From positions 14,541,001-14,605,000 of the forward strand of contig NC_088331.1 of assembly GCF_036884655.1 (NCBI RefSeq): DNA of 64,000 nt, given 5' to 3'. This DNA is from Musa acuminata AAA Group. Lineage: Eukaryota; Streptophyta; Magnoliopsida; Zingiberales; Musaceae. Numbering within the stretch: position 1 is the first letter of the stretch; each line of letters starts with the position of its first letter. Below the pieces are notes generated by a model. The model was not told where the DNA came from and searched no databases. It worked only from the letters and a program-made list of their open reading frames with translations. Below, in pieces: positions 11,945 through 25,200 of the stretch. The translations under genes and the position numbers were made by a program.

Positions 11945-13266
11945 AAAACCTTTTTTTCTCTTATTTTTCTTTTATTTCTCTCTGCATACATAATAAATAT
12001 ATATATATATATCATAATTATTTTGTAAATCAATCCAACACCACAAAAAAAAAAAGTAATTCTGAATTTTCAAATATCAAATAAAATTTAGTTCATGTTT
12101 TTGTTTCTTCTGCATGTTATTATGCAGATTTTGAATATCTAGGACTGCATGTAATATTGAGTGCCAAAAAAAAGTAAAATACGCATTAAACAATTATCCC
12201 CAACTCTACCTTGACAGCGATGGGGATAGCCACCCACTACCCCACTTACGTTCAACCAATCATTGCGCGGGTACTGAGGCAAACTGGTGCATGGATCTTT
12301 AGAAAAAAGTGGTAATACTAAATCTTTTCTTAAATCGTCAGAAAGAAATATGATAAAATCAAATCACATGTAATTTGGTATTTTGCTTTTTTTTTATATG
12401 TTTCAAAATAGGCTTCCATAGGAAACACCTCGATGGCAAAAAATTAATCGAATCATGTTGTTAAGATAAAAAAATAAAAAAATAAAAAGATAAGAAGGTT
12501 GGAGTTCTATCTTACTCCATTTCGTAGTTACGAAAAGTGCAGTCATCGAGTCTAAAAAGACTAAATGATCCTTAGTTGTTATTTATTAGTAAAAATATAT
12601 TTCAGTTTTTAGGTAAAAATAGATGTAAGGACGAAGGAGAAGAAAATGTTATTATTTTCATTAGTCTCCTCCCCCACAACATATTTACTCTTTTTATAAT
12701 ATGCTCGTAACAAATTATCTTTTTCACTCACATTATAATTCTTGTATGTTTTATATTTATTTTTAAAAACAATATTAAATTTGTGATTTGATCCAAGACT
12801 TGGATCCCTGACGACGTTCGATCCCGTTCTCATAATTATGTCCTATATTAGGATAGAAATGTCGCCATCTCGAGCTCAAAATATCTCTTTTAAACATCCA
12901 AAAAAACATCTCGGTCACCTCGACAGCATCCGTCAAGATCATCGCATGCATCCATCCATATGATGATGCATGTGAGCTTAATTAACAAGAGTCACTCGTA
13001 GAGGTTGACCTCTTGTGTGGAAATTGAGGTTCGGTGCTGAATATTCGTGCTTGATGCTCTTGTAGCAATAAAATGATAGATGACAACATATTGGTTTGTC
13101 AGCATGTATCTTATTATTCTTATAGAAAAATAAGAAGATGAAGCACAAGTAGTTAGTTATATGGTAAGTACGACAGATGTGGATGTAGTATTATAGTGTG
13201 ATGGGTACTTATGTCATCATCTTAAATATTTAGGATAATTATATATTATCCTTTATAGTTAATTAT
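11945..13266. other. AT-rich intergenic DNA
   Basis: No gene seen. Contains a short AT dinucleotide run near 11996-12012 and several A-rich runs. The 74-aa minus-strand frame at 12609-12833 resembles nothing known and lies in sequence of intergenic composition. Confidence 0.55.
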
Positions 13267-13668
13267 GATTAATATTTTAATTTTTATACTTTAAAAAATA
13301 ATATTAATTTTTTATATTTACTAAAGTAAAATATTTAATCATAATTCTTTTCGATCATTAACTTTCTCGATGAAAAAAAAAACGCACGTGACAATACGTC
13401 CACCAATGGAAAAGATACAAATATATTTTTATTATTTTAAATTATTATTTTTATATAAATTTTTCAAATCGTTTTCTCTTCTTCTCCTCGTTCCAACCTA
13501 CTCGAATGTCGCTCATCGCACCTACTCGCCCATCGTACTCACTCGCGTACCGCATCTGCTTGACCTTTGCTCACCCATCGCACTCGCTCGTCCGTCGCAC
13601 TCGCTCGACTGTCACTCGCCAACCACACCTATTCACCCGTCGCTTGCATGCCGCCTTTCTTTCTAACT
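13267..13668 (+). repeat. Left arm of a long inverted repeat
   Basis: This arm pairs with the reverse complement of 21877-22262. Corresponding landmarks, in order, are a TACTTTAAAAA segment, AAATATTTAATC, a CTCGATG/CTCGACG segment followed by an A run, GACAATACGTC versus GTATTGTCAAATG, an AT-rich stretch with AAATATATTTTTAT, and then a C-rich block built from repeated CGCTCGCC/CACTCGCC motifs. Similarity is imperfect (perhaps 70-80 percent by eye). It looks like one arm of an old fold-back element. The proline/serine-rich frames in it (13370-13736) are by-products of the C-rich block. Confidence 0.7.
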
Positions 13669-13852
13669 TGCTCGTCGATAATTTTTACTATGTAAAAATT
13701 GCCACCGTGATTATTATGTTTTATATGTGTATTTAGTTACAATTTTTACTATATATGTAGTAGAAGTTGTCATCTTTAAAAGTAGATAACTTCTAACATA
13801 AATAAGATAATGATAGGAAATTGCCATTGTGAGTCAAATTTGGATGAGGCAT

Positions 13853-14291
13853 TGGCATGGATAAGGTTGATGCTTGATATAATGTTTATGTATGTTCGTG
13901 TCTTTTGGTATGTTCATATTTTATATAGTATATAGAGGGATGGTCGAAGGCTTAATAGTTCTATTTTAGTTGGGCTTGGTAGCCGCTTTAGGCTTATAAA
14001 TAAAGATTATATTATGTGGACACTTGTGAGAGACTTTCGATCTGTAATAGACCATTTTGACCCTTTGTTGTGCAACTGTTCAGAGCTTGTAAAGTCTGTT
14101 TGTAATTTGCATTGTCTATGAAGTGTTTCCTGGAATGTTTGCTTGTGGATCCCAAGTAAAGCGCTTTCTCTAACCCATTTTCTCTTTTGTAGGTCCTAAG
14201 GAACTATGGGAGGCTTCGAGGAAGTTGACTTTTGCGGACTGACACGCAAGGGTGCCGCATGACTTAGGCAATACCAGCTAAATCTGTGACA
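13853..14291 (+). repeat. 5' LTR of the non-coding retroelement
   Basis: It begins TGGCATGGATAAGG and ends ATCTGTGACA. It shares with the 3' LTR the segments GATGCTTGATATAA, GGACACTTGTGAGAGA, TTTGTAATTTGCATTGTC and ACGCAAGGGTGCCG. The TG start and CA end are preserved. Confidence 0.8.
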
Positions 14292-16080
14292 AATTGTATC
14301 AAAGTGGGATAAGCACTCATAGAAACACTTGGCATGCAAACGTGAGGACCTAGTAGGGCTGTGTTGAGGGTAGTTAGCACACGCGCGACCGTTTGGGGGA
14401 AAATAGGCATGAAGATGTAGAAAAAAAGAGTCGCTCGGAGGAGCGGACATCTGAGATTGGCATTCAGAGGACTTGCCAACCCTTCGCGCAAGAGGCACTA
14501 TGAGAACAAGCAAGCTTGGAAGAATGCGGAGCGCACAAAGGTTGGGATGGCTGAATTTGAGCTATGGCTCAACGTTGACAACCATACTTGACTCAAGGCA
14601 AGCGAGGCACTTGGTAAAGGATGAGACCATGCAAGGTGGAATGAGTTGCTCAGCGATCGAAAAAGTTATGCAAAGCTCATAAAGGTGAGGGGAATTGCTA
14701 ACTCAAAGAATTCGATACTATGCATGAGCTTGTATATGGACGATGGAATATTCGTGGCCATCCTAAGACGACCGAAACTCGGCGCCATGGAGCATTGAAA
14801 CTTTCTCTTTGGCATGTGAAGGATACGTCCGTAGGAGGCCGAAGTGTGCAGCAAGTTCAACATGTTGCTAGGCCTTGAGTGGTGCAGCGGGGGTTGTATT
14901 GATGTGGAGTCGCAATCTAGCAAGTGCATTTGTAGGAGGCAGAACAATGCATAATTTGTTCAGCAAATCGGAATAGTCCGAAGGGGATGGTGGTCTCCGA
15001 AACTTTCAAAGAGAAAGAAGCAAAGAGAGTTGTTGCTCCAACGGGACAAATATCTAGGAGGGATAGGTCCTGGTTCTCTAGAGAGAGGATCACGTGCAAC
15101 AGATCGCACATGTTGAGGAGGAGTACCTTAAAAATAATAACTCCACGAAGCTCAATGGACCGAGCGAGCGGTGAGAAGTCGTCACATGATCTCGCTTGAG
15201 AGAATGCATTGGTGGATGCATTACGAGATCAAGTAGGGGAACAACCCAAAGCAACATAAACGAAGACACATTTGGAGTCGATATGGAGATCGGACTCAAG
15301 AGAGGGCTAACCCATGGAATGGTGGGCGCGAGGGCCACCATAAACTCAATGCAAAAACGAGGAGCAAAGTAACTTGGGTGTAACTTGGTGAAGTACCCAA
15401 ACTGCATGAAGGGAGCTAGTATAGAAGATGGAACATGGAGCGGAGGCACAGTGCTTTCCTTGGATAGAGGTCAAGGACATGAACTCTTGTAGAGGCAAGA
15501 GCAGGATCATATTGTTCTATGGGTCCTTCATTCTGACAGAGCAGACTTATCTTGTATGGTGCCAAAGACGAATGGAGCTTCTGGGCATATGCACCTTATC
15601 TCGGAGAAGCATTTGATGGAGGAACTAAGGCGACTCAACTCGCGGAGGCGAAGTTGGGTTTAGAAGGCCTTGGCACGGGACAAGAGGGTGCGGAGGCAGG
15701 TACTCTTGAAGAATATATCACAGTGTTGCCAGTCAAATTGCTAGGCAGGAAGCGGTGTACAGCGGAGATTGTGCCGGTAGGGGTAGAGGCCCAAGATCCA
15801 GACAAATAATGTACTAATTTCAACGAAGTCGGTGGACTTCGAGAGCTACTATGCGACAGACTATCCTAGAGCGGTGCTTTATATAGGTGTGACACAAGAG
15901 CAGGTGGATGAAGGTCGATTGCCGAAGGAGCGAATAAAATCGAAGGTGGAAGAGACCCTGCGATGTGTTGGCAAAGGCCACACATGGAGGGATTACAATT
16001 TGAGTTCATCCCAAAAGGATCAGAATGCAATGGAGATGTCACAAGGAGGTGACATGGTGCAGCAGATCGTGGTAGAACAG
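14292..16080 (+). other. Internal leader of the non-coding retroelement
   Basis: About 1.8 kb between the primer-binding site and the tandem repeats. Short frames occur on both strands (for example 15552-15809 and 15832-16095), but none resembles a retroelement protein and none is long enough to be persuasive. Base composition is fairly even, unlike the AT-rich surroundings. Confidence 0.5.
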
Positions 16081-19000
16081 TTCGTGGCAATGTGATCCAT
16101 ATGACATAGTCCCGTGAGGGACTAGATCATACGGAGGTATGATCGAGAGCTACTGGAAGCTCCACTTCAGTGAACAACACGATGATAAGAAGGGCTATGG
16201 ATTCAAAGAGTAAAGGCTATGGTACCGTAGAGGCGGGTCTTCCGTGCATGCATTGAATTTTGCATCGAATGAAAGCCTTGGCCATTAGCATATGGGGGTT
16301 GTGTTCCACCAAAGGAAAAGTTCGAATGCAAGTACCAGTGAGTCCAATGGGAGAGACTTGATCATGCAATGGTAAGATCGAAACAGTTGGAGAACTGGAC
16401 TGCTCTAGAACCCATATTCACTTAAGGGAGCCCGGCAAATCAGAGGACAAGGTCGAGTAAGCAAACGTTGCTACCAAAGAAGCTAAGGAGAACAGAATCG
16501 GTGCAAATCCTATAACATGATGGCAGAGGTCATGCATGTGAATTACAATCTATCTTTCTATCGACCAAAGGGAGCTATTTGGATAATACAGAGGTGTTGA
16601 AGCAGGGGGTCGAAAGGGGCGAAGAAGCGACGATGAGTCTAGAGGGACTTAGCTACCTAAAAATCAAGCATTAGTAAGAATGGAGGTGGACTCGGAGGAG
16701 TGCCATATAGACATATCTACTGATCGTGAAGAAAAGGGATATAGATGCGAGGCGATGGATAGTAGGGCCATGGGCATGGCAGCGCCATAGAACCGCAGAG
16801 GCGGGACTTCCATGAAAGTCATTGATCCCTTGCTCTCATGGAGGGAGAGCGCTTGGTCGTGAAAGGGGCTGAGGAGGTGGAGCATGTAGAGGCAAACTCC
16901 AAGTACCAAGACAAGGTTGAAGGGCAGAGGCCAAGGAACTTCGTAAGACTGGTGTTAACGAGCTTCTCATTAAGATAGCTGAAAGTGAAAGACTTCGGGT
17001 CATGCAAGAGTGCACGACTAAGGAAAGAAGCAGGTAGTACGCGGTGCTGTACCTTTGCTACTCAGTGGAGTAGGCAACCGGGTTGATGGAGAAGACAGCA
17101 TAATCCCAAAGGCGACCAAAACTATTAAAGACTTACTCCAAGTTGTAGTGAAAACTTTCTGCATTCCAAAAGTTCGATGGTATTGAGAAGGTGAATCAAA
17201 GTAGCTAACTCGACGCAATGAGTGCAAACACTTCGAGTGCTTCAGAAGTATAAGCAAAGAGTAGGCGAAGGTTAGTAACCAGCTCGATGCATGGAGTGCA
17301 ACCCTTGAGGAGGTGGGCGAAGTCAAGTAACCATTGCCTTCTCAACTCTTAAGAGAATGGATGAAACCGTGTACCCCAATTCTCTTATCTATCCAACAGA
17401 GGAGCATTGCATAGGTTTAAAGACCCTTCGAAGATAATGGAAGACAATAGTTGTCAAATCCTCACCAATGGTGATCGGTGCTACTAAGAGTAGATTATCC
17501 ACTTCATTTCCAATAGAATGTCAATCGAAAGTGGAAGTGATGTGAATTTACTTGGAAGTGATAACTAAATAAAAGAAGAGTCGATGAACATTTTGTGGAG
17601 GAAGGACCCAAAACTTCGACAGTTCGTGGCAATGCGATACACACAACATAGTCCCGTGAGGGACTAGATCATACGAAGGTATGATCGAGAGCTACTGGAA
17701 GCTCCACTTCGGTGAACAACACGATGGCAAGAAGGGCTATGGATTCAAGGAGTGAAGGCCATAGTACCGTAGAGGTGGGTCTTCCGTGCGTGCATCGAAT
17801 TTTCCATCGAATGAAAGCTTTGGTCATCAGTATATGGGGGCTGTGTTCCACTAAGGGAAAAGTTCGAATGCAAGTACTAGTGAGTCCTATGGGAGGGACT
17901 TGATCATGCATAGGTATGATCGAAGCAACTAGAGAGTTGGACTACTCTAGAGCCCATATTCGCTTAAGGAAGCCCGATAAGTCAAAGGACAAGTTCGAGT
18001 AAGCGAACGTTGCTACAAGGAAGCTAAGAAGAACATAATTGGTGCAAATCCTATAACATGATGGCAGAGGCCATGCATAGGAGTTGCAGTCTGTCTTTCC
18101 ATCGACCAAAGGGAGCTACTTAGATAACACAAAGGTGTTGAAGCAAGGGGTCGAAAGGGGCGAGGAAGCGACGATGAGTCCAAAGGGACTTAGCTACCCA
18201 AAAGTCAAGCATCAATTAGAATGGAGGTGGACTCGGAGGAGTGCCACAAAGACATATCTATTGATCGTGAAGAAAAGGGATGCAGATGTGAGGCGACGGA
18301 TAGTAGGGCCATAGGCATGGCAGCGCCATAGTACCGTAGAGGCGGGACTTCCGTGAAAGTCATTGATCCCTTGCTCTCATAGAGGGAGAGCGCTTGGTTG
18401 TGAAAGGGGCCGAGAAGGTGGAGCATGCAGAGGCAAACTCCAAGTACCAAGACAAGGCTGAAGGGCAAAGGCCAAGGAACTTTGTAAGACCGGTATCAAC
18501 GAGCTTCTCATCAAGATAGTTGAAAGTAAACGACTTCGGATCATGTAAGAGTGCATGACCAAGGAATGAAGCAAGCAATACGCGGTGTTATACCTTTGCT
18601 ACTCAGTGGAGTAGGTGACCGGGTTGATGGAGAAGACAGTACAATCCCAGAGGTGACCAAAACTATTATAGACTTACTCCAAGTTGGGGTGAAAACTTCC
18701 TGCATTCCAGAAGTTCGATGGCATCGAGAAGGTAAATTACAGTAGCTAACTCAACGCAAGGAGTGCAAACACTTCGAATGCTTCAAAAGTGTGAGCAAAG
18801 AGCAAGCGAAGGTTAGTAACTAGCTCGATGCATGGAGTACAACCCTTGAGGAGGCAAGCGAAGTCAAGTAACTATTGCCTTCTCAACTCTTGAGAGAATA
18901 GGCGAAACCGAATACCCTAATTCTCTTTTCTATCCAATAGAGGAGCGTTGCATAGGTTCAAAGACCCTTCGAAGATAATGAAAGACAATAGTTGTCAAAT

Positions 19001-20713
19001 CCTCACCAATGGTGATTGGTGCTATTGAGAGTAGATTATCTGCTTTATTTCCCAATAGAATGCTAGTCAAAAGCGGAAGTGATGCAAATCTACTTGGAAG
19101 TGACAACTAAATGAAAGAAGAGTCGATGAATATTTTATGGAGGAAGGACCCAAAACTTCGAAAGTTCATGGCAATGCGATACACACGACATAGTCCCGTG
19201 AGAGACTAGATCATACGGAGGTATGATCGAGAGCTACTGGAAGCTCCACTTCAGTGAACAACACGATGGCAACAAGGGCTATGGATTCAAGGAGTGAAAG
19301 TCATGGTACCGTAGAGGCAGGTCTTCCATGCGTGCATCAAATTTTGTATCAGATGAAAGCCTTGGTCATCAACATATGAGGGCTGTGTTCCACCAAGGGA
19401 AAAGTTCGAATGCAAGTACTAGTGAATCCCATGAGAGGAACTTGATCATGCAGAGGTATGATCGAAGCAATTGGAGAGCTGGACTGTTCTAGAGCCCATA
19501 TTCGCTTAAGGGAGCCCGACAAGTCAGAGGACAAGGTCAAGTAAGCGAACGTTGCTACCAAGAAAGCTAAAGAGAACAGAATCGATGCAAATCCTACAAC
19601 ATGATGGTAGAGGCCATGTATGGGAGTTGCAGTTTGTCTTTCCATCGACTAAAGGGAGCTGCTTAGAGAACACAGAGGTGTTGAAGCAAGGGATCAAAAG
19701 GGGAGAGGATGCGACGATGAGTCCAGAGGGACTTAGCTACCCAAAAATCAAGCATCAGTTAGAATAGAGGTAGACTTGAAGGAGTGTCATTGTCATAGAG
19801 ACATATCTACTGATCGTGAAGAAAAGGGATGCAAATACGAGGCGACGGATAGTAGGGCCATGGGCATGGCAGCGCTATAGTACCGTAGAGGTGGGACTTC
19901 CATGAAAGTCATTGATCCCTTGCTCTCATGAAGGGAGAGCGTTTGGTCATGAAAGGGGCCGAGGAGGTGGAGTATGCAGAGGCAAACTCCAAGTACTAAG
20001 ACAAGGCTGAAGGGCAAAGGCCAAGGAACTTCGTAAAACCAATATCAACGAGCTTCTTATCAAGATAGTCGAAAGTAAAGAACTTCGGGTCATGCAAGAG
20101 TGCACAACTAAGGAACGAAGCAAGCAGTACGCAGTGTTGTACCTTTGCTACTTAGTGGAGTAGGCGACCAGGTTGATAAAGAAGACGGTACAATCCTAGA
20201 GGCAACCAAAACTATTAGAGACTTACTCTAAGTTGGGGTGAAAACTTCCTACATTTCAGAAGTTCGATGGCATTGAGAAGGTGAATCACAGTAACTAACT
20301 CAACACAAGGAGTGCAAATACTTCGAGTGCTTCATAAGTGTGAGCAAAGAGCAGGCAAAGGTCAGTAACTAGCTCAATGCATGGAGTACAACCCTTGTGG
20401 AGGCGAGCGAAGTCAAGTAACCATTGCCTTCTCAACTCTTAAAAGAATAGGTAAAACCGAGTAGCCCAATTCTCTTATCTATCCAGCAGAGGAGCGCTGC
20501 ACAGGTTCAAAGACCCTTCGAAGATAATGAAAGATAATAGTTGTCAAATCCTCACCAATGGTGATCGGTGCTATTGAGAGTAGATTATCCACTTCATTTC
20601 CCAATAGAATATCAATTGAAAGCAAAAGTGATGCGAATCTACTTGGAAGTGACAACTAAATGAAAGAAGAGTCGATGAACATTTTGTAGAGAAAGGACCT
20701 AAAACTTTGAAAG
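16081..20713 (+). repeat. Three tandem copies of a 1.54 kb repeat
   Basis: Units start at 16081, 17623 and 19165 (spacing 1542 and 1542). The third ends near 20713 (1549). Each begins near TTCGTGGCAATGCGATAC, followed by CATAGTCCCGTGAGGGACTA. They also share CAGAGGCGGG-type segments, TTCAACTCTTAAGAGAATGG-like segments and a GGAAGGACCCAAAACTTCGA end. Copies have diverged by scattered substitutions and small indels. Similar minus-strand frames recur in each unit (near 16664-16909, 18205-18468, 19793-20017), but the repetition alone explains this. Confidence 0.85.
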
Positions 20714-21058
20714 TTTGCGAGGCGATGCTCGTTAAAGATCCAACAAACATTCATCTAGTTCAAGTAGCATGTGGTATTTGAAAGATTGACGCATAGTAAG
20801 GATGGTCTTTTTCTTTATCTAGAGGATCCGTAGGAACCAACAGTGATCAACACAACTCAGCCAACCCCATAGTAATTGGCGAGTTGAAGCAGCATGGCGA
20901 ATCAAAGGTTTGACTACTCAAAAATAGCAGCGGAGAGCAGTTGGGAGCCAAGAGACGCATTGCAGCTGGAGCAGAAGATTGAAGACTCAACAAAGGCGAG
21001 GAGTTGTAGTGTCGGCAAAGGCTTCGACGAGGACATCGAAGGAATAAGTGGGGGAGAA

Positions 21059-21504
21059 TGTCATGGACAAAGTTCTAAACAGGATGCTTGATATAAGGTT
21101 TATGTATGTCCGTGTCTTTTGGTATATTCATATTTTGCACAGCATGTAGAGGAACGACCGAAGGCTTAATAGTCTCATTTTAGTTTGGCTTAGTGGCCGC
21201 TTTAGGCTTGTAAATAAAAATTGTGTCATGTGGACACTTGTGAGAGATTTTCGATCTACAGTGGACCATTTTGACCTTTGTTGTATAACTGTTCAGAGCT
21301 TATAAGGTCTGTTTGTAATTTGCATTGTCTATGAAGTGTTTCTTGAAATATTTGTTTGTGGATCCTAAGTGATGGGCTTTCTCTAATCCGTTTTCTCTTT
21401 TGTAGATCCTAAGAGACCATGGGAGACTTCGAGGAGGTTGACTTTTGCGGACGGATACGCAAGGGTGCCGTATGACTTTGGCAAAACCAGCTAAGTCTGT
21501 AATA
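21059..21504 (+). repeat. 3' LTR of the non-coding retroelement
   Basis: It begins TGTCATGGACAAAG directly after the purine tract and ends CTAAGTCTGTAATA, the decayed counterpart of TCTGTGACA in the 5' LTR. It differs from the 5' LTR at many positions, which points to an old insertion. Confidence 0.8.
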
Positions 21505-21876
21505 GCATTGCAAAGTTAAATTAACCAATAAGCATATAAGTTTTTATCATCGTTGTCGCTTTGACGTTGGTATGAGCTCATACAAGTAAATGAACAAACT
21601 TGAGTGTGATTTCTCGATCTGATGAGTCTCATGCAAACAAAGTTATAAAGCAAATGTATAAAAGTATTCGATGAGCTCCACGACAAATGGCACAAAATGA
21701 TAGATCTATTTTTTCTTTCAGCATTGTGTTGATATTGCCATTTTTTTTTTGTCATGCTATCTTCCTAATCAGGCAAATGAAATAAGATTTTACATCCAAC
21801 ACAAACACTTCCATTTCATACAAGAAAATGAGAGAAAAAATAAAATAATTTCTCATCATTTTATTAAAAAAAAAAA

Positions 21877-22262
21877 ATGGGTGCAATAGGTAAGCGACGG
21901 GCGAGTGATGGGTGAATAGTGGTCGAGGAAGTGTGGCAATCAAGTAGGTGTAGTAGGCGAGCGATGAGTGAGCAGATGTGGTGGGCAAGCGATGGGCGAG
22001 CGGGTCTGATAAGCGAGCAAGTACAACGAGTGACAAGCAAGTAGGTTGGAAAGAAAAAGAAAATCAATTAGGGAAGTTTATATAAAATTAATAATTTAAA
22101 AATAATTAAAATATATTTTTATTCTTTTCATTTACGTCCTTTTTACATTTGACAATACATGCTTTTTTTTCGTCGAGATATTTAATGACGTAAGGAAAAT
22201 TGAGATTAAATATTTCATTTTGGTAAGTATGAAAATCCGATGTTACTTTTTAAAGTATTGGG
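21877..22262 (-). repeat. Right arm of the long inverted repeat
   Basis: Reverse-complement partner of 13267-13668. Here the G-rich block (GGGCGAGTGATGGGTGAA and relatives) corresponds to the C-rich block of the left arm, and CGTCGAGATATTTAATGACG corresponds to its CTCGATG segment. Between the 3' LTR and this arm lie 370 or so bases (21505-21876) that would be part of the original loop. Confidence 0.7.
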
Positions 22263-25200
22263 ACAAAGACAAAAGTAAATAATATTTTCATGCAGAAATT
22301 TTTTTTAAAAATGCGGGTGCTCCATGAAAAATTTTTAAAAGTCAAAATTTTTTTCAAAAATTTACCCTAAAAGTAGTTTAGTAGAAGGTTTAAAAAAAAT
22401 CTAATTAGCCGATCGAACTCATCTCACATTACATTAAAAAAATAAAACATTGTTATTGCCTAAGTTACTTAAATCAATTTTGCACATTTTCTTAGATGAT
22501 TCGTGGAAATATTTGAAACAAGAAGTCCCCACACCAAAAAGACTTCGATTGCTTACGACACACATCACTTGACACATAAGATTCTTCGTAGCATTTGAGA
22601 AGACAATGCGATGCAGGGCAAGTAGAGACGTGTCGTGTGTCGTATCCCTTTCATTTCAATGTGACCATCAATCGGTTTCAAAGATATGAACTGATGCGAA
22701 GGGACTAATAATATCTGCCATTATGAATGATGCCGATGGGCAAAAGCATGAGAAGCTCATCTCATTAATTGCAAGAGTTTTGCGGTCTAATGGAATTATT
22801 TTGACTGCATTGGGTGCTCATATAAGACAAAACGGAATAAAATGAAAGACAATGGAGGGTTTGTCGATTCTTCTTGACCTTTAAGTCATATATAATTAGG
22901 CTCAATTATGCGATCCTTACCGGAGATCGGCCCACCTCCAACTCGATGTCACATCATGTGTTCACCCTTGATTTGGAAGTTGGATTCGAACAATGTCGAT
23001 CCAATTAAGACATTTGATCGTCACGAATTTTGTACACATTACGATAATTGGCGGGAAGCATATACATGGAAAACAACACAATAATTGGTTGGATCTGACA
23101 TCCTCTTGATTGAGATTTTCGAATCTATTTGTGTCCACCAAAATTTTAAATATAAATATAAATATAAATATAAATTCATTTCGGATGATAGTAAGAATAT
23201 AAAATGATACCATGTTAGATTTTTAAAATAGGAGATGAGATTTATCTATTGACTAAATGGAAAGATAATTAAATAATAAATAAAAGATTTGTATCATCAA
23301 AGGTCATAAGCATGACCTCATGTCACTCATAAAATGAGAAAATAAACAAAAGATGGCATAGTGCATAATGCTTCTATCTAGCAATACGATGCCCCAAGAT
23401 GATCAATATAAATAGACCTATACCTAAAATTAAAAGAAAATTTCCTAGTTTTGTATCATCTATTTAAATATAAAAATAAAAATAAAGAATACTTTACTAA
23501 GATTATTAAGAATATACATAATAATACCATGTTTGATTTTTAAACTATATGAAAACTTAAGAAGGCTGATGGGATGAGATCTATTTGGGTATACTCTTAG
23601 TGCAAAATTCTCAAAGGAAAAAAATTCATGCATATGATTGTAGAATCTATTTATTTAAAGAAAATAACATATAAACTACTAAGACTAAATGCAAAGAGAA
23701 TTAAACAATGAACATAGGATTTGTATGATTAACAACCATAAAAAGAAACACAGAATGAGAGTCTTGTGTCTACAACAAGAGGGCTATGTAAGTGTTTCTC
23801 ATGATCTACAACAAATGACATGCACATCTATTTTGATTCTCTAACTCAAAAATCATTTTTTATCAACTAATATGAACACAGTACTAATATTAAAAAAGAA
23901 AAAAGAGGAGGAAATAGCAAAAGCTATCTCACTGTTAATTATTTTGGTCCTCCTTAGCTGGTTGGAGTGTCTTTTTTTGAGGTGTTGTTTAGTTGAAGCT
24001 GAATCATTTCACTGAACAGAAGACAGCAGGAGCTGCAGTATCTCGTTGGACGTACATGACATTGGAGACTTCTCATCGTCGCACGGTGGCCATCAAAATC
24101 CATTTCAAGATCTCGACGGAGACAGTGAGACAGGTGTGAGTGCCAATAATGCATCTGATAGGTGGAAACACCAAAACTATCACTGTTAACGGAAGAGAAG
24201 TAACGATGAAGGTAATGGGACTGATCACTTGGGCGACCTTTTTCCATTATTAAAGCATGCAGACTAAACCCTTTTGTATGCTTCTAGTTTGTCACCGGCG
24301 AAGATAATATACCTTGTTGAGTATCCTACGATATGGGTGTAATAAAAGAAAAAATTAAAGGAAAAATATATCTAGTGGAGCTCATTAAAGAGACTATATA
24401 TATATATATATATAATCTTCTATCACGGGTCAACTGATATTTTAAGTTGATGAAACTATTTTTATTCTAAATTTTAAAATGTTTTAAAAAAAATAATAGA
24501 AAATAAGAATAATTATTGTAGAAGCTTTATTGAAGAAGAAGTGAAGAAGCTTTATTGTTGATAGAAAATAAGAATACATTAACATGTTCCTCTCCTATTT
24601 ATACATATTAGGAGAGAGGATTTTTCTCAATAGAATAGATGATTTCCTTAACAGAATAGAAAGATTTTCTTATATAGCTGAGAAAATCTTATCTTCTATC
24701 TATCGTGCTCAACCTTAAATCAATTATAAAGACCCAAATCAAATTTTTTTTATATTTTATCTATAAATTAAACTTTAATATGATGTACATGAGGTGGAAT
24801 TCGATAGTGATTCCACAATATATCTAATAGTACAACATAATATAGGATTATGTTACTCAAAAATATTTAAGCCTAAGTTAATGATGGTAAATCCATCTAG
24901 ATCAAGTTAATGACTTGTTTGAGGTGCTGGTATTCATTATTTATTTATGACATACTGATCTAGGCCAAGGCCAAGTAGAAGACATGTTAGGTGGTAGGAT
25001 TAGATTTATTCTATCACTTGCAGCTCCTGAACTAATAATGTAGATCCAACTGCAAACGAGAAGCAATGTATGTGAACACAGTTACATACTATTTCGTTTC
25101 AGATTGGATGACGTCCTTCTGTTCTGTCATGATATGAGAGTAACACTAGACCACAATGTAATTAATATATCCAAGGATTGATGAAGTAGGTTGGACAAGC

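Larger units (their letters stand above)
13853..21504 (+). mobile_element. Non-coding LTR retrotransposon (LARD-like), 7.65 kb
   Basis: Two similar direct LTRs (13853-14291 and 21059-21504) bound an internal region of about 6.8 kb. After the 5' LTR, ATTGTATCAAAGTGGG resembles a decayed primer-binding site for initiator methionine tRNA. A purine tract, AAGTGGGGGAGAA, precedes the 3' LTR. The flanks share GCAT(T) (13849-13853 and 21505-21509), a plausible target-site duplication. I found no gag, protease, integrase, reverse transcriptase or RNase H in any frame, so it is a non-autonomous large derivative that would need proteins from a relative. The superfamily is uncertain, with gypsy-like PPT and LTR style. 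It sits inside the loop of the inverted repeat 13267-22262. Confidence 0.8.

Noticed and set aside
13370..13736. Two overlapping Pro/Ser/Thr-rich frames of 98 and 76 aa
   Set aside because: They are translations of the C-rich repeat block in the inverted-repeat arm. The same block in the other arm gives unrelated lengths on the opposite strand.
16664..20017. Similar minus-strand frames of about 75-87 aa in all three 1.54 kb repeats
   Set aside because: Similarity follows from tandem duplication. Lengths and start points differ between copies and no domain is recognisable.
23954..24247. 97-aa ATG-started minus-strand frame
   Set aside because: It is isolated in intergenic DNA, with no domain, transit signal or relatives that I can recognise. 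Chance is likely, though transcript data could revive it.
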